From HLUCCA09 sp038745585 (GTDB lineage Bacteria > Pseudomonadota > Alphaproteobacteria > Rhodobacterales > Rhodobacteraceae), in contig JBCDLH010000015.1 of the NCBI GenBank assembly GCA_038745585.1, positions 17,811 to 81,810 on the forward strand: a stretch of 64,000 nt of DNA. Reading direction: 5' to 3'. Shown here piece after piece: positions 18,394-27,600 of this stretch (position 1 is the stretch's first letter; the number at the start of each line of letters is the position of its first letter). The notes beneath the pieces were generated by a model. That model did no database searches. It was not told the DNA's origin and saw only the letters and a program-made list of their open reading frames with translations. Position numbers and translations under genes: made by a program.

Positions 18394-18506
18394 TTTGCCT
18401 CTCCCCTCATTGCGCCGCGCGCCCGCGCCGCGGGCAAATGGACATGTCGGATGCAGCTTTGTTGGTCAGATGCGAGTTTGTTGGCAGACGAGCGCCCCTT
18501 GCGTCC

Positions 18507-18520
18507 TTGATATCGGTCAA
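18507..18520 (-). promoter_or_regulatory. FNR/FnrL-type box upstream of pflB
   Basis: The site reads TTGACCGATATCAA on the minus strand (TTGATATCGGTCAA on the plus), one base from the consensus TTGAT-N4-ATCAA. It is centred about 120 bases before the pflB start codon. FnrL activates anaerobic genes in Rhodobacter relatives, which fits an oxygen-sensitive glycyl-radical enzyme. The IclR gene ends 88 bases away on the same strand, so the site lies in the correct promoter region for pflB. Confidence 0.7.
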
Positions 18521-18607
18521 GTGCAGCGCGCCCGGCGTGTGATCCGGCCAATGAAACAAGGGGCGAATCAGATCAGTGGACGACGACGCCAACGCGTCGC
18601 GACGGCG

Positions 18608-19393
18608 TCACTCCGTCTCGGGTTCGGCCGCGACGAGAGAGGAAAGCTCGCCCGAGGCGGTCCCAAGCGCGCCGAGATAATCGAGCGCGCGCTCGGTTGT
18701 GAAGCGCTGCGTGGGCGCGTGGAAAGACAGGGTCGCCATCAGCCGCGCGTGGCTATCGAGGATCGGCACCGCGAGGGCGACCATGTCGTCCATGAACTCC
18801 TCGCGATCAAGCGCATAGCCCTGCGCGCGGATGTCAGCCAACTCTTCCTCCAACTCGGCGCGATCGGTGATCGTGTTGGCGGTTTGCCCGGTCAGCGTGG
18901 CCGCGGCGAGGTAGCGCCTGAGGTGGCTTACTGGAAGCGAGCTGAGATACATCTTGCCGCTCGCCGTACAATGAAAGGGGACGCGCGACCCCGGCGGAAG
19001 CTGGATGCGCAGGGGCCACTCCGTCTCCATTCGTTCGAGATAGAGCATCGCGTCCCGGTCCGGCAGGGCAATGTTGCAGGTTTCGCCAATTTCCTGGCTG
19101 AGCCGCTTGAGGATCGCCTGCCGCGCTGTCCGGATGCGGAGCGAGGAGAGGATCCCCCCAGCAAGCTGGCGCAGGCGCGGGCCGGGGGAATAGGTCCGGC
19201 CGTCGAGGTCGCGCTGCAGGAAGCCTTCCTCCTCCAGGGTCGCAAAGAGGCGGTGGATCGTCGGCTTCGGCAGATCCAGCGCCGCATTGACGTCCGTGGG
19301 TGTCACCGGCACCCCGGCCTTTGCGACCTCCTCCAACACGAGGAGGAGGCGCAGGTTCGTCGGGATCGTTTCGCGGGTCGCGTCCCCGTCCAC
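18608..19393 (-). CDS. IclR-family regulator of the sulfonate locus
   Basis: This is a 261-residue IclR-type transcriptional regulator with an N-terminal winged helix (VTPTDVNAALDLPKPTIHRLFATLEEEGFL) and a C-terminal effector domain (PFHCTASGKMYLSSLP and VALAVPILDSHARLMATLS). I chose the GTG at 19393 because an AGGAG site lies 7 bases upstream; the open frame extends further but into the dctM gene. It starts 10 bases after the dctM stop, so it is the last gene of the TRAP operon. By position it should sense isethionate or a product, comparable to IseR of known isethionate loci. Confidence 0.88.
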   Translation of the reverse strand: MDGDATRETIPTNLRLLLVLEEVAKAGVPVTPTDVNAALDLPKPTIHRLFATLEEEGFLQRDLDGRTYSPGPRLRQLAGGILSSLRIRTARQAILKRLSQEIGETCNIALPDRDAMLYLERMETEWPLRIQLPPGSRVPFHCTASGKMYLSSLPVSHLRRYLAAATLTGQTANTITDRAELEEELADIRAQGYALDREEFMDDMVALAVPILDSHARLMATLSFHAPTQRFTTERALDYLGALGTASGELSSLVAAEPETE

Positions 19394-19403
19394 GAAGGCT
19401 CTC

Positions 19404-20762
19404 CTAGAGCTCCGGCAAGAGCGCCGTCGACAGGAACGGCACAAGCGCCACGATGATCCACACGGTCAAAAGGGCCAGGATGTAGGGCCAAATGTACCGC
19501 AGGAGCCGGAAATAGGGCACACCTGTCACGCCCGAGGCGACATACAGATTAAGCCCATAGGGCGGCGTGATGAAGCCGATAGAAGCACCAACGAGGAAGA
19601 TCACCGCGAATTGCACCGGCTCGACCCCGACGGAATGGGCAATCGGCGCGAGAATGGGCGCAAGAATGATCGTGACGGGCAAACTCTCGAGGATCATGCC
19701 GGAGACGAAGACGATGACCATCGCGGTGAAAAGCACAGCATAATAGCCGCCCATCGAAGTCACAAACTCACCGATGACCTGCTGCGCCCCAAGGACCGAC
19801 AGGATCTGTTGCATGACGACGGAGACGGCGATCAGTGGCGCGAGGATGCCGGTGATCTGCGCCGAACGCATTGTGATGGAGGGCAGCTCGATCGGGCCGA
19901 AACCACGCACGATCAGCATTTCGGCGACAGAGCGGGTCTCCAACGGGGCTTCTTCTTCGTGGCGTGTGAGCTTGTTGATCGCGAGGCAGATGAAGCCGAC
20001 GACCACGCAAAAGCCAACGGTCACACCCGCCGCTTCGGTGGGAGAGAACTTACCCGTATAGATCCCCCAGAGGACCAGACCGATGGCAAAGAAGCCGAGC
20101 CAGGCGCCGATCCCTGTCTTCAAAACGCGCAACATGTTGAGCGGGATGAGATAGCCCCAGCCGTTCATCGTACAGACGATGTAGCAGGCGATCATCATGC
20201 CCGCGACCATCAGCGCGCCGGGCAGGATGCCGGCCACGAAAAGGTCCGAGATCGGCAAGTTCAACAGGAAGCCGTAGACGATGAAGATAATCGACGGCGG
20301 GATGATGATGCCGACGGTCCCGCCCGCCGCGGCTGTCGCCGCAGAAAAGCGCTCATCATAGCCGCCATTCTTCATCTCAGGGTGCAGCATAGAGCCGATG
20401 GTCGCCGTTGTCGCCGAGTTCGAGCCCGAGATGGCGGCAAAGAGGCCGCAGGCGCCGAGCGAGGCCATCGCAAGCCCGCCGCGCACCCAGCCGAGACAGC
20501 TATAGGCAAAGTCCGACAATCGCCGCGCGATACCAGAGCGGTTGATGAGGTCGCCCGTCAGGATGAAGAGCGGCATGGCGAGCAGGGCGAAGCCGTCGGT
20601 AAAGACGTCCGACAGCGCCGCTCCGATGTTGTCGAGCGACAGCTCCAGCACAAAAGACATCCCGATGACCCAATAGCCGATCACCAGAAAGACGGGCGTG
20701 CCCAGCATAAAGAGGATCGTAACGCCAACTGAAAGGAGCGTGATGATGGTTCCGTCTGTCAT
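19404..20762 (-). CDS. TRAP transporter large permease (DctM type)
   Basis: This 452-residue protein with about 12 hydrophobic segments is the sodium-coupled translocation subunit of a TRAP uptake system. Typical DctM segments are visible: MASLGACGLFAAISGSNSAT, FSAATAAAGGTVGIIIPPSI and VGASIGFITPPYGLNLYVAS. The ATG follows the small-permease stop codon after a single base, showing translational coupling. In this setting it is the likely equivalent of IseM, the large permease proposed for isethionate uptake in marine Roseobacters; the substrate is inferred from neighbours. Confidence 0.93.
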   Translation of the reverse strand: MTDGTIITLLSVGVTILFMLGTPVFLVIGYWVIGMSFVLELSLDNIGAALSDVFTDGFALLAMPLFILTGDLINRSGIARRLSDFAYSCLGWVRGGLAMASLGACGLFAAISGSNSATTATIGSMLHPEMKNGGYDERFSAATAAAGGTVGIIIPPSIIFIVYGFLLNLPISDLFVAGILPGALMVAGMMIACYIVCTMNGWGYLIPLNMLRVLKTGIGAWLGFFAIGLVLWGIYTGKFSPTEAAGVTVGFCVVVGFICLAINKLTRHEEEAPLETRSVAEMLIVRGFGPIELPSITMRSAQITGILAPLIAVSVVMQQILSVLGAQQVIGEFVTSMGGYYAVLFTAMVIVFVSGMILESLPVTIILAPILAPIAHSVGVEPVQFAVIFLVGASIGFITPPYGLNLYVASGVTGVPYFRLLRYIWPYILALLTVWIIVALVPFLSTALLPEL

Positions 20763-20763
20763 A

Positions 20764-21429
20764 TCAGTCGGCCCCGATCACGGCTGGCTGAATGAGCTCT
20801 TGTCCCGACTTAAAGTTTTCCCAGTCAGCCACCCAATTCTCGATCACGCGGCCCGCGAGCATCATGAAAGCAAGGGGGACGGAGGCAAGAAACCACCACT
20901 GCAGAACATTGTCTGTCCCGAGCATAATCTGAAAATTCGCGGCCGAATTTGCGACGAGGCGGCAGGACGTCACGATGACGACCCAGGAAAACCCAATCCA
21001 GAGCAGGGCATCGAGCGACAGGCAACTAAACTGCCCGACCCGAGGCATGTTCGCACGAAATTCGGCAAAGGCGAGATGGGTCCGCAGCTTCACGTTATAG
21101 GAGCAGCCGACCCATGTCATAATCAGAAAGAGAAACGGCGGCAGCGTCGTCGACCACGGCGCCTGGACATTGAAGACGAAGCGCCGGATCACCTCGACAA
21201 AAATGATCCCGCCGATGGCGAGGTAGGACGTCACCATGATCGTGGACTCAATGCGCCGGTCGAGCCAGGGAACGAATTTGTAGAGGAAGTAAAAGAGCAA
21301 TCCGCCTGCGAGCGTCGCGATCAGGCCAAAGGGCCAGGCGGCGGGCGTTCGGATCGCTGTACGGATTTCAAACCAGTCGTTGGAAAAGAACGACGCGATA
21401 ATCTGGCCCATTCCGGAAATCAATTCCAT
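20764..21429 (-). CDS. TRAP transporter small permease (DctQ type)
   Basis: This 221-residue membrane protein has four hydrophobic segments, the normal DctQ arrangement. The segment ATLAGGLLFYFLYKFVPWLD is the first recognisable one; the block FNVQAPWSTTLPPFLFLIM and VKLRTHLAFAEFRANMPR is the conserved Q-subunit loop. It bridges the binding protein and the large permease. It lies between dctP (138 bases upstream) and dctM (1 base downstream). Confidence 0.88.
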   Translation of the reverse strand: MELISGMGQIIASFFSNDWFEIRTAIRTPAAWPFGLIATLAGGLLFYFLYKFVPWLDRRIESTIMVTSYLAIGGIIFVEVIRRFVFNVQAPWSTTLPPFLFLIMTWVGCSYNVKLRTHLAFAEFRANMPRVGQFSCLSLDALLWIGFSWVVIVTSCRLVANSAANFQIMLGTDNVLQWWFLASVPLAFMMLAGRVIENWVADWENFKSGQELIQPAVIGAD

Positions 21430-21567
21430 CCGGCCCCTCCCTAATGCTGCGACGCGCGTCCGCCTGGGCCTGCCTCATTCGCGTGGGCAGGTGTTCAAGG
21501 GCGGGGCGCTGGATGGAGTGGAGGGGGCGACGGCGCCGCCCCCTCGCTGTTCGGATTGGCGCGCCGA

Positions 21568-22803
21568 TCAGACGCCGCGCCACCAGCGGCGCGGCTCGAC
21601 ATTTTCGGCCAGCGTGTCGACTGGGATCTCGCGCGCAACGTTGTAGATCTCTTGATAGGTGTCGGCGCCGCCCTGCCAGCTGTTGATCCGCTCGCGCCAC
21701 TGGTTCCACGGATCGGGGTTGAACTCGGGCGAACACATCTCTTCGGCCATCTTGATCTGCTCGGGCGCGAGCTCGGCCACGCGCACGTTGTTCTCGGCAA
21801 AGATCGTGCCGGGCAGCTGCGGGTTGGAGAAGCCGACGGTGTTGACGAGCGCGGCCTCGTTGGCGGCTTGGACATGGACCTGCGTAAGATAGGCCGATTC
21901 CATGATCGCGTCCTGCAGGTAGCCTTCGAGCCCGTCAAAGACCTCTGCCGACATCGCCGTATGCTCGGTGCCGCAGAAGAACTTCAGATCGACCGACTGG
22001 CTCACGACCGGGCTCATATTGGCGTAAGCCACGGCCGACGCCCAGGTTTCGGCGCCGTCGATCAGGCCCTGGCGCAGGCCGTCGAGCGTCTCCTCCCAGG
22101 CAATCGGCGTCGGGTTGAGGTTTAGCAGTTGCATCGCGATCCTGCCGAGCTGCGTGCCCGTAACCCGGTTCCGCGTGCCGAAAAGCTCTTCGATCGAGGT
22201 CACCGTCTCCCGTTCGGCGAAGGACTGGCCGAGCTGGATGCCGCGCAACTCCGCATGGCTGAAGAGGAACTTCAGGCCGTGTCGCCGCTCCATCGGCTCG
22301 CGCAGCATCGACATCGAAGCCGGATGGTAGAGGAAGTAGTACTGCGCCGCCCGGCTTGGGAACATGTAGGCGTAGTCGAGCACATTGAGATATGGGACGG
22401 CGCCCGCGGAGTTCTGCGTTGAGGCGGCATACATGTCGATCACGCCGTTCTGCGTTTTCTCAGCGCAGTTGAGCTGACCGCAGATCTGATTGTCGCCGAT
22501 AAACTCGACCCGGATCTCACCCTCAGTCCGCTCTTCGAGATCGCGCAGAAACTCAAGGACACCAGCACGCTCGATTAAAAGGTTGCGCTGGTTAAAGCCC
22601 GCGGCACCCATCTTGAGCGTGTGCTTGGGCTCATTAGCAAAGCGCTTTTCATACGTCGATTCTGCGGCGCGGGCGAGCGAAGCAAGCGAGAACGTGCCCG
22701 CCATCGAAGCCGCGCCAAGAATGACCGACGACATGCCGTAAGTGCCGGAGAGCCGAAAGAAATCTCTGCGCGAGATCTGGCTGAGTGCTCGTGATGCTTT
22801 CAT
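21568..22803 (-). CDS. TRAP transporter substrate-binding protein (DctP type)
   Basis: This is a 411-residue periplasmic binding protein. The N-terminus has a Tat signal: SRRDFFRLSG followed by a hydrophobic stretch ending near SLARAAES. The mature part follows the DctP fold, with the conserved arginine-containing region FGTRNRVTGTQLGRIAMQLL and GLIDGAETWASAV. A GGGAGGA ribosome site lies 6 bases before the ATG. It is the first gene of the operon dctP-dctQ-dctM-iclR and is transcribed away from the GMC oxidoreductase. The likely ligand is isethionate, by context. Confidence 0.92.
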   Translation of the reverse strand: MKASRALSQISRRDFFRLSGTYGMSSVILGAASMAGTFSLASLARAAESTYEKRFANEPKHTLKMGAAGFNQRNLLIERAGVLEFLRDLEERTEGEIRVEFIGDNQICGQLNCAEKTQNGVIDMYAASTQNSAGAVPYLNVLDYAYMFPSRAAQYYFLYHPASMSMLREPMERRHGLKFLFSHAELRGIQLGQSFAERETVTSIEELFGTRNRVTGTQLGRIAMQLLNLNPTPIAWEETLDGLRQGLIDGAETWASAVAYANMSPVVSQSVDLKFFCGTEHTAMSAEVFDGLEGYLQDAIMESAYLTQVHVQAANEAALVNTVGFSNPQLPGTIFAENNVRVAELAPEQIKMAEEMCSPEFNPDPWNQWRERINSWQGGADTYQEIYNVAREIPVDTLAENVEPRRWWRGV

Positions 22804-22921
22804 GATTTTCCTCCCTGGAGCGCAAAAATGATACTTGCGGTCTCATTATTGCCCATCTATCTACCGTAGTGGCAAGTGAAATGTTTCCTATGCCCTCCGA
22901 CGACGCAAGGAAAACCATGAA
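22804..22921. promoter_or_regulatory. divergent control region of the sulfonate locus
   Basis: This is a 118-base A/T-richer region between the TRAP operon and the GMC-xsc genes. It contains GTGAAATGTTTCCTA at 22876-22890, which resembles the GGAAA-N2-TTTCC style of IclR operators, a short CTAC-C-GTAG palindrome at 22861-22869, and a widely spaced ACTTGC/GCAAGT pair. It is the obvious place for the local IclR regulator to act on both sides; the exact operator is not proven. Confidence 0.5.
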
Positions 22922-24556
22922 ATGCCCGACATTGCAGCAGACTATGTAATCGTGGGCGCTGGCTCTGCCGGCTGCGTTTTGGCGAACCGGCTCTCTGCTG
23001 ATCCGAAGGTCTCCGTCGTGCTGCTCGAGGCGGGCGGGCGTGACTGGAACCCCTGGATCCACATTCCCGTCGGCTATTTCAAAACGATGCATAACCCGAG
23101 CCTCGACTGGTGCTACCGGACCGAGCCAGATCCTGGCCTCAACGGGCGGCAACTCGATTGGCCGCGCGGCAAGGTTCTTGGCGGGTCGTCGTCGCTCAAC
23201 GGATTGCTTTACGTGCGCGGGCAGCCCGAGGATTACGACCGCTGGCGCCAGATGGGAAACCCCGGCTGGGGCTGGGATGATGTGCTGCCGCTCTTCAAGC
23301 GCTCGGAAAAGCAAGAGCGCGGTGCCGACGCGTTTCACGGCGACGAAGGCACGCTACGCGTGTCCAACATGCGCCTGCAGCGCCCGATCTGCGATGCGTG
23401 GGTCGCCGCTGCGCAGGCCGCGGGCTATCCGTTCAACCCCGATTACAACGGTGCATCGCAAGAGGGCGTGGGCTATTTTCAGCTTACCGCTCACAAGGGC
23501 CGGCGCTGCTCCAGCGCTGTCGCGTTCCTTAACCCGGCGCGCAGCCGGCCAAACCTGACGATCCTCACCCGCGCGCAGACGCAGCGCATTCTGATCGAAG
23601 AGGGCCGCGCAACGGGCGTCGTCTATCGCGACAAGTCTGGGACGAAGAAGACGGTGCGCGCCCGGGCGGAGGTGATCCTGTCTTCCGGCGCTATCGGCTC
23701 GCCGCAGATCCTGATGTGTTCGGGACTTGGAGAGGGCGCGCAGCTTCGGGAGCACGGGATCGACACGCTGCGCGACCTGCCCGGCGTCGGAAAAAACCTC
23801 CAGGATCATTTGCAGGCCCGCCTCGTCTTTAAGTGCAACGAGCCGACGCTCAACGACGAGGTGCGCAGCCTATTCAACCAGGCCCGCATCGCGCTCAAAT
23901 ACGCGATGTTCCGCGCCGGTCCGATGACGATGGCGGCGAGCCTCGCGACAGGCTTTCTCAGAACCGGCGAGCATGTACAGACGCCCGACATCCAATTTCA
24001 CATACAACCTTGGTCCGCTGACAGCCCCGGCGAAGGGGTGCATCCGTTCTCGGCCTTCACGACCTCAGTCTGCCAATTGCGGCCCGAGAGCCGCGGCGAG
24101 ATCCGCCTCGCCGCGCCCGACATCCGCGTCTACCCCAAGATCCACCCGAACTACCTCGCGACCGAGACCGATTGCCGGACCATAGTCGAGGGGGTGAAGA
24201 TCGCACGCCAAATCGCACGCACGGCCCCACTTGCAGGCAAGATCGCCGAAGAATTCCGACCGAGCGCCGGTTTGGAGATGGACGATTACGACGGCACGCT
24301 CGATTGGGCGCGTAACAATTCCGTCTCGATCTACCACCCCACCGGCACCTGCAAGATGGGGAGCGGGCCCGACGCCGTTGTCGATGAACGCCTCCGCGTC
24401 CACGGCATCGTCGGCTTGCGCATTGCAGATTGCTCTATCATGCCCGAAATCGTGTCGGGCAACACCAATGCCCCCGCGATCATGATCGGAGAGAAAGCCT
24501 CCGACCTGATCCGGGAGGATCGCCGCGCCGGGGCCGCACGCCCCATCTCGGCCTGA
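22922..24556 (+). CDS. iseJ: GMC-family FAD dehydrogenase, probable isethionate dehydrogenase
   Basis: This is a 544-residue glucose-methanol-choline oxidoreductase. The FAD-binding motif GAGSAGCVLANRLS is at residues about 10-23, the GMC signature PRGKVLGGSSSLNGLLYVRG follows, and the C-terminal catalytic His (about 472) is in YHPTGTCKMG with GNTNAPAIMIGEKASD after it. Most such proteins oxidise an alcohol to an aldehyde. Because the next gene cleaves sulfoacetaldehyde, the likely substrate is isethionate (2-hydroxyethanesulfonate), as for IseJ. Choline or another alcohol cannot be excluded from sequence alone. It lies 48 bases before xsc. Confidence 0.82.
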   Translation: MPDIAADYVIVGAGSAGCVLANRLSADPKVSVVLLEAGGRDWNPWIHIPVGYFKTMHNPSLDWCYRTEPDPGLNGRQLDWPRGKVLGGSSSLNGLLYVRGQPEDYDRWRQMGNPGWGWDDVLPLFKRSEKQERGADAFHGDEGTLRVSNMRLQRPICDAWVAAAQAAGYPFNPDYNGASQEGVGYFQLTAHKGRRCSSAVAFLNPARSRPNLTILTRAQTQRILIEEGRATGVVYRDKSGTKKTVRARAEVILSSGAIGSPQILMCSGLGEGAQLREHGIDTLRDLPGVGKNLQDHLQARLVFKCNEPTLNDEVRSLFNQARIALKYAMFRAGPMTMAASLATGFLRTGEHVQTPDIQFHIQPWSADSPGEGVHPFSAFTTSVCQLRPESRGEIRLAAPDIRVYPKIHPNYLATETDCRTIVEGVKIARQIARTAPLAGKIAEEFRPSAGLEMDDYDGTLDWARNNSVSIYHPTGTCKMGSGPDAVVDERLRVHGIVGLRIADCSIMPEIVSGNTNAPAIMIGEKASDLIREDRRAGAARPISA

Positions 24557-24604
24557 AACGCCAACCGCCATGCAACCCGAGACGCCAGACGAAGGATGAC
24601 GCCA

Positions 24605-26383
24605 GTGAAAATGACCACCGAAGAAGCATTTGTGAAGGTGTTGCAAATGCACGGGATCGACAATGCCTTTGGGATCATCGGCTCGGCCATGATGCCGATT
24701 TCCGATCTGTTCCCCGCTGCGGGCATCAAGTTTTGGGACTGTGCGCATGAGACCTCCGCCGGCATGATCGCCGACGGCTACACACGCGCGTCCGGCAAGA
24801 TGTGCATGGCCATCGCGCAGAACGGTCCCGGGATCACGAACTTCGTCACCCCGATCAAGACGGCCTATTGGAACCACACGCCGATGCTGCTCGTGACGCC
24901 CCAGGCGGCGAACAAGACCATCGGCCAGGGCGGGTTCCAGGAGATCGAGCAGATGCGCCTCTTTGCCGACATGGTCTGCTACCAGGAAGAGGTGCGCGAT
25001 CCGTCCCGCATCGCAGAGGTTCTCAACCGGGTGATCGAGAAGGCCTGGCGCGGGTCGGCGCCCGCACAGATCAACGTGCCCCGGGATTACTGGACGCAAG
25101 TGATCGATATCGACCTGCCCCAAGTCGTCCAGCTCGAGCGCCCGCAGGGCGGCTCCGGCGCCGTCGCGCAGGCCGCCAAACTGCTGTCGGACGCGCAGTT
25201 TCCGGTGATCCTCAATGGCGCGGGCGTCGTCCTCGCCGGCGCGATCCCGGCAACGGCCGCGCTGGCCGAAAGGCTCGATGCGCCGGTCTGCTGCGGCTAT
25301 CAGCACAACGACGCGTTCCCAGGCTCGCATCCGCTCTCGGTCGGTCCGCTCGGCTATAACGGCTCGAAGGCGGCGATGGAGCTTATCGCAAAGGCTGACG
25401 TCGTCCTCGCCCTCGGCACGCGGCTCAACCCCTTTTCGACCCTGCCCGGCTACGGCATCGACTATTGGCCCAAGGACGCGAAAATCATCCAGGTCGATAT
25501 CAATTCGGACCGGATCGGCCTGACGAAAAAGGTCACCGTTGGCATTCAAGGCGATGCCAAGCTCGTCGCCGAGGCGATCCTCGGCCAGCTCTCGGAGAGC
25601 GCAGGCGATGCCGGACGGCAGGACAGAAAAGACCTCATCGCGCAGACCAAATCCGCCTGGGCGCAGCAGCTTTCTTCGATGGACCACGAGGATGACGACC
25701 CCGGCACCAACTGGAACGAGCGAGCGCGCACGCGCGAGCCCGACCGCATGAGCCCTCGTCAGGCCTGGCGCGCAATCATGCAGGCGATGCCAAAGGGCGC
25801 GATCATCTCTTCGGACATCGGCAACAATTGCGCCATCGGCAATGCGTATCCGACCTTCGAGGAGGGCCGGAAATACCTCGCACCCGGTCTCTTCGGCCCC
25901 TGCGGCTATGGCCTGCCCTCGATCCTTGGCGCCAAGATCGCCTGCCCGGACACCCCGGTGATCGGCTTTGCCGGCGACGGCGCTTTCGGCATCTCGATGA
26001 ATGAGATGACGGCCTGCGGACGCGGCGACTGGCCCGCGATCACGATGGTGATCTTCCGTAACTATCAGTGGGGCGCTGAAAAGCGGAACACCACGCTGTG
26101 GTTTGAGGACAACTTTGTCGGGACCGAGCTCAACCTCGGAGTGGAATACGCCAGGGTGGCCGAAGGCTGCGGCCTAAAGGGAGTGCAGGTTCGGTCGATG
26201 GAGCAGCTCACGGACGTCCTGAACACGGCCGTCAAAGAACAGATGGAGGGCAACGTCACGACCTTCATCGAAGTGGTGCTGAACCAGGAGCTCGGAGAGC
26301 CCTTCCGCCGAGATGCGATGAAAAAGCCGACGCAGGTCGCCGGGATCTCGCGCGAAGACATGCGGCAGCAGATGCGCGCCTGA
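24605..26383 (+). CDS. xsc: sulfoacetaldehyde acetyltransferase
   Basis: Xsc is a thiamine-diphosphate enzyme that cleaves sulfoacetaldehyde with phosphate to acetyl phosphate and sulfite. The protein has about 592 residues with the three-domain ThDP fold. The N-terminus KMTTEEAFVKVLQMHGIDNA and FGIIGSAMMPISDLFP are diagnostic of Xsc rather than acetolactate synthase, as are QAANKTIGQGGFQEIEQM and the C-terminal GDGAFGISMNEMTACGRG. I chose GTG at 24605 because a GAAGGA site lies 8 bases upstream and the family starts M-K-M-T-T; the ATG at 24596 is too close to that site. It is followed by a strong hairpin. No phosphate acetyltransferase gene follows, unlike in many xsc loci. Confidence 0.95.
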   Translation: MKMTTEEAFVKVLQMHGIDNAFGIIGSAMMPISDLFPAAGIKFWDCAHETSAGMIADGYTRASGKMCMAIAQNGPGITNFVTPIKTAYWNHTPMLLVTPQAANKTIGQGGFQEIEQMRLFADMVCYQEEVRDPSRIAEVLNRVIEKAWRGSAPAQINVPRDYWTQVIDIDLPQVVQLERPQGGSGAVAQAAKLLSDAQFPVILNGAGVVLAGAIPATAALAERLDAPVCCGYQHNDAFPGSHPLSVGPLGYNGSKAAMELIAKADVVLALGTRLNPFSTLPGYGIDYWPKDAKIIQVDINSDRIGLTKKVTVGIQGDAKLVAEAILGQLSESAGDAGRQDRKDLIAQTKSAWAQQLSSMDHEDDDPGTNWNERARTREPDRMSPRQAWRAIMQAMPKGAIISSDIGNNCAIGNAYPTFEEGRKYLAPGLFGPCGYGLPSILGAKIACPDTPVIGFAGDGAFGISMNEMTACGRGDWPAITMVIFRNYQWGAEKRNTTLWFEDNFVGTELNLGVEYARVAEGCGLKGVQVRSMEQLTDVLNTAVKEQMEGNVTTFIEVVLNQELGEPFRRDAMKKPTQVAGISREDMRQQMRA

Positions 26384-26395
26384 GACAGGGCTAGC

Positions 26396-26430
26396 GCGAA
26401 AGGCCGCGTGCCACGCGCGCGGCCTTTCGC
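26396..26430 (+). terminator. strong hairpin after xsc
   Basis: A perfect 13-bp stem (left arm GCGAAAGGCCGCG at 26396-26408, right arm 26418-26430) with a 9-base loop begins 13 bases after the xsc stop. There is no U-run, so it is either a GC-type terminator or a processing hairpin that separates xsc from the exporter gene. Confidence 0.6.
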
Positions 26431-26565
26431 CAAGCTACGTATTAGATTAGCGCTGACGATGTGCGCTGGGCCCGCCGCGACTTTGCCAGCACAAGTGCCG
26501 CCGCTTCTGGCCCTCGTTTAAGCGGCCAGTCTCCGATCCCCCCGTCGCGCAAGGAGCGCGCCGCC

Positions 26566-27600
26566 ATGAGCCTCCGCGAGAAGTTCTCCGAACCGTTGCC
26601 GGGCCTCGGCGCTCGGGTCACTGTCCTCTGGCCCGGCGTGCTCGTCGCAGTGCTCGCAGCCCTCGCCGCGCAATTCGTGGCCGAGCACTACGGCGCGCCC
26701 GCAATGCTGATGGCGCTCCTTTTCGGGATTGCGCTCAACTTCCTCGGCGAGCCGGGCAAGACGGCCGAGGGGATCGGATTTACCGCGCGCAGCGTGCTGC
26801 GTTTCGGCGTGGCGATCCTAGGAGCTCGGGTCAGCGCGGAGCTGCTGATGTCGCTTGGCTGGGAGCTAATCGCGCTCCTCGTTGTCGGCACAATCGCGAC
26901 GATCCTCTTTGGCGTCGGGCTCGCGCGCGCGATCGGCCAGGGCCCGCGCTTTGCGATCCTAACGGCCGGTGCGGTCGCGATCTGCGGCGCCTCGGCGGCG
27001 ATGGCGATCGCGGCCGTGTTGCCAAAGGACGACCGCTCCGAGCGCAACCTTCTCTTTACGGTGCTCGGCGTCACGGTCCTCTCAACCGTCGCAATGATCC
27101 TCTATCCGATCCTGACGACGGCTCTTGGCTTTGACGAAGTGACGGCGGGCGCCTTTATCGGTGCAACCGTCCACGATGTCGCCCAAGTCGTCGGGGCCGG
27201 CTTCTCGATCTCGGACACGGCGGGAGAAACATCGACATTGGTAAAGCTGATCCGCGTGTCGTTTCTGGCGCCCATCGTCGTCCTGATCGCGCTCTGGTGG
27301 CGGCACTCGCAATCCGAGGCCGATGGCAAGCGCCCGCCGCTCGTGCCCGGCTTCGTGCTCGGTTTTCTTGCGCTGGCAACGCTCAACTCCTTCGGCCTGA
27401 TCCCCGAAGCTCTCCGGTCGTTCCTGGCCGCACTCTCGAGCTGGGCGCTTCTGGCGGCGATTGCGGCGGTAGGAATGAAAACCGATTTGAAAAACGTGCT
27501 GCAGCTTGGCTCTGGACCGATCCTGCTGATCACGGGCGAGACGCTCTTTCTTGCGGCGCTCATCCTTCTGGGGATCAGCTTCCTCGATCTCGGAGCGTAA
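26566..27600 (+). CDS. YeiH-family (UPF0324) putative sulfate/sulfite exporter
   Basis: This is a 344-residue membrane protein with about 10 hydrophobic segments. Family blocks include ARSVLRFGVAILGARVSAEL, AICGASAAMAIAAVLP and VHDVAQVVGAGFSISDTAGE. Homologues of this family are found beside taurine and isethionate genes, where they are thought to export sulfite or sulfate released from the sulfonate; that role fits here but is inferred. An AAGGAG ribosome site 9 bases before the ATG at 26566 sets the start. It lies 183 bases after xsc, beyond the hairpin. Confidence 0.88.
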   Translation: MSLREKFSEPLPGLGARVTVLWPGVLVAVLAALAAQFVAEHYGAPAMLMALLFGIALNFLGEPGKTAEGIGFTARSVLRFGVAILGARVSAELLMSLGWELIALLVVGTIATILFGVGLARAIGQGPRFAILTAGAVAICGASAAMAIAAVLPKDDRSERNLLFTVLGVTVLSTVAMILYPILTTALGFDEVTAGAFIGATVHDVAQVVGAGFSISDTAGETSTLVKLIRVSFLAPIVVLIALWWRHSQSEADGKRPPLVPGFVLGFLALATLNSFGLIPEALRSFLAALSSWALLAAIAAVGMKTDLKNVLQLGSGPILLITGETLFLAALILLGISFLDLGA

